10,788 nucleotides of DNA, from assembly GCA_026391755.1 (NCBI GenBank), contig JAPLDN010000127.1, forward strand, positions 1 to 10,788, read 5' to 3'. This document shows positions 1-6,356 of this stretch, in pieces (within the stretch, counting starts at the first letter, position 1; each line of letters opens with the position of its first letter). The notes below the pieces were generated by a model, which did no database searches, was not told where the DNA came from, and worked only from the letters and a program-made list of their open reading frames with translations. The translations under genes were made by a program, and so were the position numbers. Source of the stretch: Bacteroidota bacterium. GTDB lineage: Bacteria > Bacteroidota > Bacteroidia > Bacteroidales > FEN-979.

Positions 1-2069
1 TGCTGACTGCCGACTGCCGACTGCTGACTGCCGACTGCCGACTGACCGTTTCCGGGGATAAACTCATCCGCCAACAAATAATCTGAATTGAAATTAAAAC
101 TGCCTTTCAGTTTTTGCTTGTCGGAAAGCACATAATTAATAACATTGCTCAGGTGCCCGTCCATCATGATATCCGAAGCCCCGTAACGGCCATCGAATTT
201 TTCAAACCAGACCTTGTCCTGTTCGAAACGGAAAACACCCGATTTAATGATAAAAGGTTTTGGAAGGTATTCGGTTGTAAAAGCGATATTGCGGAGTGTA
301 AGGCGGCCTGAATTGGAGAGTTTGTCGATCCTTCCGGCCATTGCATCGTTTTGGTTGCCTTTTAGTTTCAGATCTGTTTCAATATACCCGCCCAGGTCTA
401 TCCCCTTGCGTGAAAATACTTTGTACACCCTGGTCAGGTCGATGGAGCCTTTCGAAACAATATCATAGCTGATGTTATCGGGGTTGCTCAGAGAAGCCCT
501 GACTTCAAAGGGTTTCCCTTCAAACCTGAATGAAAAAGGATCCAGTAATACCCTGGTGTCGGATAGTTTCCCGGAAGTGTTGGTAACAATAAGCAACATA
601 TTGATCTTGTCGACAGGGTGGGGGTAGTATTTCGTCTGTATATCCCCATCGCTTAGTTTTACGTTGAGTATAGTCATGGGGAAAAGTTTTTTCGCCGGGG
701 CATACTTCCCTTTTACATCCAGGCTGATATCGATAAACCCTCCAAAGTCGAGGCTGTCGAAGGGAATAAGCTGCCTCATTTCAGCAAGGTTCAAACTGGT
801 TTTGATGCTCCCTTCAACAGGAAGGTCGGCCAGGCCGTTCAGCCTGAAATACCCTTCGATCTTGTTTTTCAGAAACCCGGCTTTAAGATCATCAAGGCTT
901 ACTTTGACTGAGCGGTAATCATGGTCCTTGCAGGAAGCTGTTAATTTAGCAGTGATACCGCTCAGGGCCTGGGGATACTTCTTGTACCTGAAAAATCCGT
1001 CTTTAAGGGTTGAAACCAGGTTGAAGTTCGGGATACTCAGGATAACCGTATCGGGTTTTTTGCTTTTTGGATCCCGGCCGGTGTCATAGTCGCCCTGGGC
1101 ATCGAGCTTCAGCGAATAGATCCCTCTTAATTCAAAATCCTTCATCCCGAGTCCCAGACCCCAGTCCCTAAGGTTCATATTGACATCGGCTTTTGCGGCT
1201 ATCCATAGTTTTTTGGTGCTGATCATCCGCAGTGAGCCGCTTATGTATTCATCGTTATACATTGAGAAGAGGGAAAGGAAAAGCTCGTACCCTTCTTTCC
1301 TGAAACTGAATTCCCCCCTGAATTCGAATGGGATGTTCTTTATGGTGAGGTCGTTCTTTTCGAACTTCATGTCAAGCGAATTGATATTGATGGATGTCAC
1401 CAGTTTCGCCTTGACAGGTTTGGATTTAATGTAAGTCAGATGATTATACTCCACGTTCAGGGAATCGATCTGGACATTTGACGCCAGTTTAAGGATATCC
1501 TTGCTTATCTTGCTTTTCCCCCTGTAATTAATTCCATGGGCCGTTATTTTCAGGGGAATAGAGGCATCGGAATAGATGAAATCCGTCTTTACAAAGGCTA
1601 TATTTTCTATTTTCATCTCGGCTTCGCCGGATGGGGTTGCTCCTTTTTTCTTAAGGGTATCGCCGGAAGAAGCGTAGACATCGAAATTTGAAGCCCCTTT
1701 TTCATTGTACTGCAGCACAACCTTGCCTTTGACAAGATAGACCCTTGTGATTTTCAGCGGACCTTTGACAACACTCCACAGGTTCACCCCGAATGAAATA
1801 TCCTTTGCTTTGATGAGTGTGTCCTTGTTAAATGGGGCTGACGACCTGAGCGAGAAATTGGTCAGGGTGATGGTCAGATTAGGGAAGTAACTAAAGAACG
1901 AAACATCCATGGCCGAAAAATTCACTTCGGTTTTAAGGGTTTTATTCGCTGTAGTTTTAACTATGCGCGCGAATTTATCCTGGAACATAAAAGGGAGAAG
2001 AAACATGATAACAAGGAGCAGTACGATAACTCCCAGGCAGATGCCGGAAATTTTAAGTGTTTTTTTCAT
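1..2069 (-). CDS. AsmA-family envelope protein, C-terminus beyond the window
   Basis: The reading frame is open from an ATG at 2069 to the left edge, giving 689 visible codons with no stop, so the gene is cut there. It starts MKKTLKISGICLGVIVLLLV, a single N-terminal membrane anchor (residues about 7-30). A long beta-rich periplasmic body follows, with the recurrent AsmA pattern: a first unit with 'SYFPNLTITLTNFSL', later strands such as 'FDGRYGASDIMMDGHL', then 'KLKGSFNFNSDYLLADEF' (each quoted in part). AsmA/TamB relatives are inner-membrane-anchored periplasmic proteins linked to outer-membrane homeostasis and probably to lipid transport; that role is family knowledge, not shown here. The last visible residues are a Gln/Ser/Ala/Val/Gly linker encoded by a 7-bp tandem repeat, at the place where, from memory, Bacteroidota relatives carry a variable low-complexity linker before the C-terminal half. 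A TATATTTG box lies 23 bases upstream, so it may be transcribed separately from the small gene before it. Confidence 0.85.
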   Translation of the reverse strand, partial: MKKTLKISGICLGVIVLLLVIMFLLPFMFQDKFARIVKTTANKTLKTEVNFSAMDVSFFSYFPNLTITLTNFSLRSSAPFNKDTLIKAKDISFGVNLWSVVKGPLKITRVYLVKGKVVLQYNEKGASNFDVYASSGDTLKKKGATPSGEAEMKIENIAFVKTDFIYSDASIPLKITAHGINYRGKSKISKDILKLASNVQIDSLNVEYNHLTYIKSKPVKAKLVTSININSLDMKFEKNDLTIKNIPFEFRGEFSFRKEGYELFLSLFSMYNDEYISGSLRMISTKKLWIAAKADVNMNLRDWGLGLGMKDFELRGIYSLKLDAQGDYDTGRDPKSKKPDTVILSIPNFNLVSTLKDGFFRYKKYPQALSGITAKLTASCKDHDYRSVKVSLDDLKAGFLKNKIEGYFRLNGLADLPVEGSIKTSLNLAEMRQLIPFDSLDFGGFIDISLDVKGKYAPAKKLFPMTILNVKLSDGDIQTKYYPHPVDKINMLLIVTNTSGKLSDTRVLLDPFSFRFEGKPFEVRASLSNPDNISYDIVSKGSIDLTRVYKVFSRKGIDLGGYIETDLKLKGNQNDAMAGRIDKLSNSGRLTLRNIAFTTEYLPKPFIIKSGVFRFEQDKVWFEKFDGRYGASDIMMDGHLSNVINYVLSDKQKLKGSFNFNSDYLLADEFIPGNGQSAVGSQQSAVGSQ
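2..43. repeat. Heptanucleotide tandem repeat, 6 copies of GCYGACT
   Basis: Six back-to-back copies of a 7-bp unit (gctgact or gccgact) occur in a 21-bp higher order (T, C, C; T, C, C). The first base of the window also fits the unit, so the array may continue to the left. On the minus strand each 21 bp reads as seven codons, QSAVGSQ, in frame with the AsmA-like gene. A change of one or two units would shift the frame, while a change of three would add or remove a heptapeptide. Confidence 0.95.
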
Positions 2070-2091
2070 GGAATAAGGATATTGCGAAGGG

Positions 2092-2099
2092 CAAATATA
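2092..2099 (-). promoter_or_regulatory. Candidate -7 box (TATATTTG) for the AsmA-like gene
   Basis: On the minus strand TATATTTG exactly matches the Bacteroidota -7 consensus TAnnTTTG and lies 23 bases before the ATG at 2069. No TTG is seen at the usual distance of about 20 bases upstream, so the -33 element is weak or absent. The call rests on one box. Confidence 0.45.
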
Positions 2100-2151
2100 G
2101 GGAATTCAAAATTTACCTTCTTACCTTAATTTATTAAAATGAAGCGTTGGG

Positions 2152-2430
2152 TTATTCCGCAAATTTGACATCGTTTTCATCATGATCATCTGTCTTGTCT
2201 TTTTTGCTTCTTTTGAGCTGGTAGTACTTTATTCCTCCATATCCTGCTCCCATTGCCAGAAGGATTCCCAGTCCTCCGTCAATTGGACCTCCCGCCGGTC
2301 CCTGGTTGGAACTGCTTCCGTGGCTGCCCGGAGACGGTGGAGCAGGGTCATCAGCCTTTGCGATAAAAGAGAAAATAATGAAAACTGCAGGAGCAATGAT
2401 ACGAAACAGTTCAAAACTACTTTTTTTCAT
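2152..2430 (-). CDS. Small secreted protein with PID-type C-terminal membrane anchor
   Basis: This is a 92-residue protein. Residues 1-26 form a signal peptide (MKKSSFELFRIIAPAVFIIF, then a likely cleavage at AKA before DD). Residues 27-48 are a Pro/Gly/Ser linker. Then comes PIDGG (49-53), a hydrophobic Gly/Ala/Leu segment to about residue 67, the basic stretch KYYQLKRSKK (68-77) and a charged tail. This short tripartite layout resembles small Bacteroidota proteins described as having a PID-CTERM sorting-type region; I recall that name and could not check it. It may be a processed or simply membrane-anchored small surface protein; its function is unknown. The ATG lies 11 bases after the stop of the T9SS cargo gene, so the two are almost certainly co-transcribed. 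The preceding bases are A-rich (AAAGAAAAGC) rather than a strong ribosome-binding site. Confidence 0.75.
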   Translation of the reverse strand: MKKSSFELFRIIAPAVFIIFSFIAKADDPAPPSPGSHGSSSNQGPAGGPIDGGLGILLAMGAGYGGIKYYQLKRSKKDKTDDHDENDVKFAE

Positions 2431-2441
2431 ACAGCTTTTCT

Positions 2442-5400
2442 TTAATCGTTATTATCCAAATACACTTTTTTGCAATACATGTTTTGACTGCGGATGATAT
2501 TCACCAGATAAACACCTTGAGGTGCCTCAGGCTTCAGAATAAGTTTGGACTTTCCGTCCCAGGAATGACTGAGGATATTCCTTCCTACGATATCAAAAAC
2601 ATAAACCCGGGTCTGGCCCTGGTTCAGACTTAGTGGGATGATCACAATCTGCCCTGCAGATGCAAAGATCCTGTAGTCGGAATTTTCGCTGTTTTCAGCA
2701 ATACCTAGCTGTCCGCTGAAGTGGAGTATAAAACGGGCCAGGTTGTCGCCGGCTTCGGCAGAGAAGTTGTAAACAGGGTTCTGTCGCAGATCCTGGGTGA
2801 GGGTCGTTTTGGTATCCTCCAGGCTGATGTTAGCCATAGGGTTAAATGATTCGATCCCGGCAGCAGTGATAGAATATTCGCTTGCAGTCCCTTTTTCAAA
2901 ACCTAAGCTGACGGTTCGGGAATTCTGTTCATACCCGAGTGTATTGGTAGAGAGTTGCTCACCTCCTGAAATGATGGAATACAATTTGGGTGCCTGGGCA
3001 ATACCTGGTAAAAAATGGGAATCGTGCTCCCGGTCAAACCAGGCTGTGGACAGAGCATCGAAACGGATGACAGACTCAACATAGGTATTATTGTCGGACG
3101 AGGCGGCAGTAAGCATGAGCCGGTCTTTGACATTTTCATGGTTTTTATACCAGTTAGTGGCTCCTTCATGAATGCGCGAAGAGGCAGGGATGACCAGGGA
3201 TGTGGAGGCGGAAGTAGTGTTGACCATAAAGGCCTGCAAAGCCGGGATGGTGCCGTTAGCAGGCACATCCGTATAAGTTCCTCCTGGGTTCATGATCTTT
3301 GAGGTTGTGGCAAAATTTGTAAGATCCCAGTTCCCGTCGTTCCACTTAAGGGCACATGGGAAGGGGTTGCCAACGAGGTTCCAGCCCGAATAGCCTGTAC
3401 CGTTTGTTTTGGTGATCCCGCCGATGGTGATATTTGCGTTATTTGGATTTCCTGAAAAGTAATGGATTGAGGCACTCTGGTAAGCACAGAGATATCCCCT
3501 TCCGTTATCAAAAGTATTGAAAGGGTTAGCTCCATCTTTGTGGTTTTCCCAGGTTGCTGTAACTTCATTCCAGCGGTAAAGATCGTCATTGGTGCCCGGG
3601 TCGAAACTGTTTCCATCGATAGCGGTCGCATTAATAGGGGAAGAAAGGAAATGCCAGCCGTCAGTACCGGAAGTATAGGTCGGGATGTATCGTTCAGCCT
3701 TTATGGAACCAGAACCGGAAACAGAACCCAAGAAGATCACCGAACCGGAAGGCCCGAGGCCAGCGGGGGATTTAAGGATGAGGCATTCTGCTGAGTTGAG
3801 GGTTGCAGCACCGTTTACCGTAAGTGCCTTACCTGCATCGATAGTGACACTGGCTCCGCTGGCGATCACCAGGTTATTGCAGGTAGCCGGTGACGAGGGG
3901 TCTAGAGTAACATGAGGCTGATTTGAAGGAGTTGAAGGGATCTCGACATTATCAGACAAAGAAGGAGATCCTCCTGTCCAATTGGATGCTGTTGACCAAT
4001 CGGTTGACCCTCCGGTCCAGGCCTTGTAAGTCTTCTGGTTATTCGGGTTGTTGGTTGATGTGGCCGTCTGATATTGTTCGCTTCCCACCGGACCGGCATA
4101 TTCGCAAACCATGACCTGGTACTGGGTATTCGGGGTGAGCCCGGTCACGGTCACCGATGTACCCGTTCCGTTATACACGCAATACCAGCCTGTGCTTCCA
4201 ATCTGTGAACCGCTTCCGAAGACAGTGTTTGCGGTATAAGAAGTATTGTTGGAAGGTGAGGCTGTACCGCTGCTTATGGCTTTTACGAAAACGTCCCGGG
4301 TGGCCCCGTTGCCCGAGGTCCAGGATGCGGTGAACTGGCATGAAGTAATGCCTGAGAAAAGGATGTTTGACGACTGTACATCGGGAGTCAGAAGATATTT
4401 ATAGAGTTCACCACGGTAATTTTCGACAGTACCGCCATTAAGCGTCATGCCGTATAAATAGGAATTGCTGATCATCGGTGTCCCATACCAGGGTTGCCAT
4501 CCGGGACATGCGCCGGAGCTATATGTGAAATTGATCAATATCGTATACCCGGAACCATCCAGTCCGCACCTGAAGATCACACCGCCCCCTATACCTCCTC
4601 CTGAGGTCATACCATAGACAGTACTGCCTGTTATGAGCAAACTTCCCTGCGGGTAATAACCATCAGAGTTCGAGAAAGATTTCAGTACAGTGTATCCTGA
4701 ACCTGCCCTGCTGATCCTGAACAATGTTCCACAGTCGTTGGCACCACCTTCGTGTGTCATTCCGTAAAGGTACCCCCCTGAAATACCGACTGAGCCGCAG
4801 GGGTATTTCCCGTTGCCGTCATTGGCAAATGACCTGAGGGTTGTGAAGTTCGTCCCGCTGATAGAGACCTTGAAAATGGTTCCACGGTCATTTACCCCCC
4901 CCATATACGTCATACCGTAGAGGGTGTCCCCGTCAATTAAAAGCTCACCATATGGGTTGCTTCCGTAAGGAGGGGATGTCCCCTGGAAAGTGACCAATGT
5001 CGTGTAGGTGTAAGGTGAAACGGTCGAAATCCTGAAGATGGTGCAATTATTGCAAGTCATTCCGTAAAGGTAAGATCCCGAAAGCAGCAGGCTTCCCCAG
5101 GGTTGATACCCGTACCCGTTAAAATCATACATCTTTGTATAACCCGTGCCATCAGTGTTTATCTTGAATATGGTTCCGTAACCGTAAGGAGCGCCGTTCA
5201 CCCCGCCGTAATGCGAGGTTCCGTAAAGGGTAGTTCCTGAAAGAACAAGGGCACAGGTCGGATTCTGTGCGTCGGGCAGCTCACCAAAGCTGTACAGAAC
5301 GGTATAATTGCTCCCATCCTGGTTAATGGAAAAGACCACCCCGTGGTTGGTCGTGCCGCCATTGAATGTCGTCCCATATAGCTTGGTTCCATCGGTTACC

Positions 5401-5531
5401 ACGTTGTTATATGGATACTGACCCAAACCGTCAATGCTGGTGAATCCTCTCAGACCGGTGTACTGTCCGACCAGGTAGCTATGAAAAAAAATACTGGCTG
5501 CGATGATAATAAACCTGAGGTTTGTTCTCAT
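2442..5531 (-). CDS. T9SS-exported protein with GloVer-type repeats and Fn3-like domain
   Basis: This is a 1029-residue secreted protein with an N-terminal signal peptide (residues 1-22, up to YLVG before Q23). Residues 31-380 contain seven units of about 51 residues, marked by L/V-YG-(T/M)-(T/S) at 51, 102, 155, 204, 255, 305 and 359, most followed by 'GTIFK'-like and 'YTVLxSF'-like strands. This is the GloVer (Gloeo/Verruco, TIGR03803-type) repeat; seven units suggest a closed beta-propeller (inference). Residues about 384-500 look like fibronectin type III (TGLTPNTQYQVMV). Residues about 503-610 are a beta-rich segment opening with 'WSTASNWTGG'. Residues 624-770 hold a module common in T9SS cargo, with 'GWHFLSSPI' and 'GWNLVGNPFPCALKWN'. 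Residues 952-1029 match a type A sorting tail (VYVFDIVGRNILS, then APQGVYLVNI and CKKVYLDN), so the protein should cross the outer membrane by T9SS and be released or attached. No catalytic motif was recognised; an adhesin or surface role is possible. It lies downstream of the two-component pair and just upstream of a small anchored protein. Confidence 0.88.
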   Translation of the reverse strand: MRTNLRFIIIAASIFFHSYLVGQYTGLRGFTSIDGLGQYPYNNVVTDGTKLYGTTFNGGTTNHGVVFSINQDGSNYTVLYSFGELPDAQNPTCALVLSGTTLYGTSHYGGVNGAPYGYGTIFKINTDGTGYTKMYDFNGYGYQPWGSLLLSGSYLYGMTCNNCTIFRISTVSPYTYTTLVTFQGTSPPYGSNPYGELLIDGDTLYGMTYMGGVNDRGTIFKVSISGTNFTTLRSFANDGNGKYPCGSVGISGGYLYGMTHEGGANDCGTLFRISRAGSGYTVLKSFSNSDGYYPQGSLLITGSTVYGMTSGGGIGGGVIFRCGLDGSGYTILINFTYSSGACPGWQPWYGTPMISNSYLYGMTLNGGTVENYRGELYKYLLTPDVQSSNILFSGITSCQFTASWTSGNGATRDVFVKAISSGTASPSNNTSYTANTVFGSGSQIGSTGWYCVYNGTGTSVTVTGLTPNTQYQVMVCEYAGPVGSEQYQTATSTNNPNNQKTYKAWTGGSTDWSTASNWTGGSPSLSDNVEIPSTPSNQPHVTLDPSSPATCNNLVIASGASVTIDAGKALTVNGAATLNSAECLILKSPAGLGPSGSVIFLGSVSGSGSIKAERYIPTYTSGTDGWHFLSSPINATAIDGNSFDPGTNDDLYRWNEVTATWENHKDGANPFNTFDNGRGYLCAYQSASIHYFSGNPNNANITIGGITKTNGTGYSGWNLVGNPFPCALKWNDGNWDLTNFATTSKIMNPGGTYTDVPANGTIPALQAFMVNTTSASTSLVIPASSRIHEGATNWYKNHENVKDRLMLTAASSDNNTYVESVIRFDALSTAWFDREHDSHFLPGIAQAPKLYSIISGGEQLSTNTLGYEQNSRTVSLGFEKGTASEYSITAAGIESFNPMANISLEDTKTTLTQDLRQNPVYNFSAEAGDNLARFILHFSGQLGIAENSENSDYRIFASAGQIVIIPLSLNQGQTRVYVFDIVGRNILSHSWDGKSKLILKPEAPQGVYLVNIIRSQNMYCKKVYLDNND
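4392..5441 (-). repeat. Seven GloVer repeat units (about 153 bp each)
   Basis: These are coding repeats at protein level. The YG(T/M)(T/S) signature recurs at intervals of 51, 53, 49, 51, 50 and 54 residues. Unit three lacks part of the usual Gly-rich loop (YGMTCNNCTIF), and unit seven ends after the strand 'RGELYKYLL' and passes directly into the Fn3-like domain. The copies have diverged in DNA, so recent slippage expansion is unlikely. Confidence 0.85.
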
Positions 5532-5554
5532 GCGGAAAGAATTTTAATGAATTG

Positions 5555-5585
5555 CAAATCTGGGTTATTCTCCGGATAAAATCAA
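5555..5585 (-). promoter_or_regulatory. Candidate promoter of the T9SS cargo gene
   Basis: On the minus strand TTG (5583-5585) is followed after 20 bases by CAGATTTG (5555-5562), one mismatch from TAnnTTTG and at normal Bacteroidota spacing. The predicted transcript start lies about 16-20 bases before the ATG at 5531. It sits in the 132-base gap after the response regulator, so the cargo gene could have its own promoter as well as any read-through. Confidence 0.45.
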
Positions 5586-5603
5586 TGACACAAAAATGTC
5601 ATT
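5584..5603. promoter_or_regulatory. Dyad AATGACA-N6-TGTCATT, possible operator
   Basis: This is a perfect 7-bp inverted repeat with a 6-base spacer, extended on both sides to TCA/TGA if one bulged base is allowed. It overlaps the candidate -33 TTG of the T9SS cargo gene, a position suited to a dimeric regulator such as the LuxR-type protein encoded just upstream. On the minus strand the second arm is followed by GATTTT, so a weak terminator for the regulator gene is the alternative reading. Confidence 0.4.
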
Positions 5604-5663
5604 TTGAGAGAAGCCGATTATGGCGATTAAAAGTTGGAAAGATGTTATTTTTGGAAAAAGTAT

Positions 5664-6293
5664 TCAGAGCAGATTTTCCCTTATAGCCTTTGCCACCGCC
5701 TGGGATTTAGTGTGGACTTGCAGTTTCTCGTAGATATGCCTGAAATGATTACGCACGGTTTCTTCGCTGATAAAAAGGGTCCCGGCAATCAGGTTTGTGC
5801 TGAACCCCCCGACAAGCATATTCAAAATCTCCTTTTCCCTTGCGGTAAGATTATAATCGGATCCTGCAGGGGGTGCAATATTTTTGAAAATTCCAAGAAG
5901 CTGTTTAGCGACTGAAGGAGTTAGTGGAGAACCTCCTTCATATACCTGGCGGATGGCTTCCATGATCTTTGGCGGACTGGTTTTTTTTAAAACATACCCG
6001 TCGGCACCATTTTGTATTGCCCTTACAACGTTTGTATCATCCTCAAGTATGGTTAGCATGACAATATGTGAAGGCGGATGCTTCGCTTTGAGCGGGGCGA
6101 TAGCATCAATTCCAGACATCTGTGGCAGGTTAATGTCCAGTAATATCACCGATACATCCGTGCTCCTTTTTAATGCGGCTTCGGCAGAATCAAAGGCCCA
6201 TACAACATCAAAATCCCCTGAGGAGGACAGCAGGAAACTCAGGCTCTGCCTGAACTCCTTATGATCTTCAACGATACCTACCGGAATTCTCAT
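5664..6293 (-). CDS. NarL/LuxR-family response regulator
   Basis: This is a 209-residue two-domain regulator of ordinary family length. The receiver (residues 3-120) has the acidic pair E9-D10, phospho-acceptor D53 in 'LLDINLPQMSG', the switch Thr81 in 'MLT' and the conserved Lys103 before K104, so all phosphotransfer residues are present. A linker (about 121-146) leads to a LuxR-type helix-turn-helix (147-205): 'LTAREKEILNMLVGG' and the recognition-helix region 'SEETVRNHFRHIYEKL'. It should be phosphorylated by the histidine kinase 55 bases upstream and bind DNA as a dimer. The ATG at 6293 has no clear Shine-Dalgarno sequence, as is common in Bacteroidota, and no separate promoter is evident, so it is probably co-transcribed with the kinase. 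Its targets are unknown; the adjacent exported-protein gene is the first candidate. Confidence 0.95.
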   Translation of the reverse strand: MRIPVGIVEDHKEFRQSLSFLLSSSGDFDVVWAFDSAEAALKRSTDVSVILLDINLPQMSGIDAIAPLKAKHPPSHIVMLTILEDDTNVVRAIQNGADGYVLKKTSPPKIMEAIRQVYEGGSPLTPSVAKQLLGIFKNIAPPAGSDYNLTAREKEILNMLVGGFSTNLIAGTLFISEETVRNHFRHIYEKLQVHTKSQAVAKAIRENLL

Positions 6294-6321
6294 AGGATAA
6301 AATGGTGGTGCAAATTATTAT

Positions 6322-6356
6322 TAATCTGGTCATGTGTCAATAACCTGTTCATGTCA
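6322..6356. repeat. Imperfect direct repeat across the kinase stop codon
   Basis: The stretches at 6322-6339 (taatctggtcatgtgtca) and 6341-6356 (taacctgttcatgtca) are near copies separated by one base, differing at two positions and a two-base indel. They cover the end of the kinase gene and the start of the kinase-regulator gap. Each contains a TGACA core on the minus strand, as does the dyad at 5584-5603. Confidence 0.35.

Noticed and set aside
1..43. Short regular repeats resembling a CRISPR array
   Set aside because: The units are 7 bp and directly adjacent, with no spacers and no cas genes; this is a simple tandem repeat.
2903..3268. Open minus-strand frame of about 120 codons inside the T9SS cargo gene
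   Set aside because: It is an out-of-frame shadow of the 1029-residue gene, with low-complexity composition and no recognisable domain.
5884..6264. Plus-strand frame of 126 codons opposite the response regulator
   Set aside because: It is antisense to a fully conserved receiver/LuxR gene and has no plausible start region or domain.
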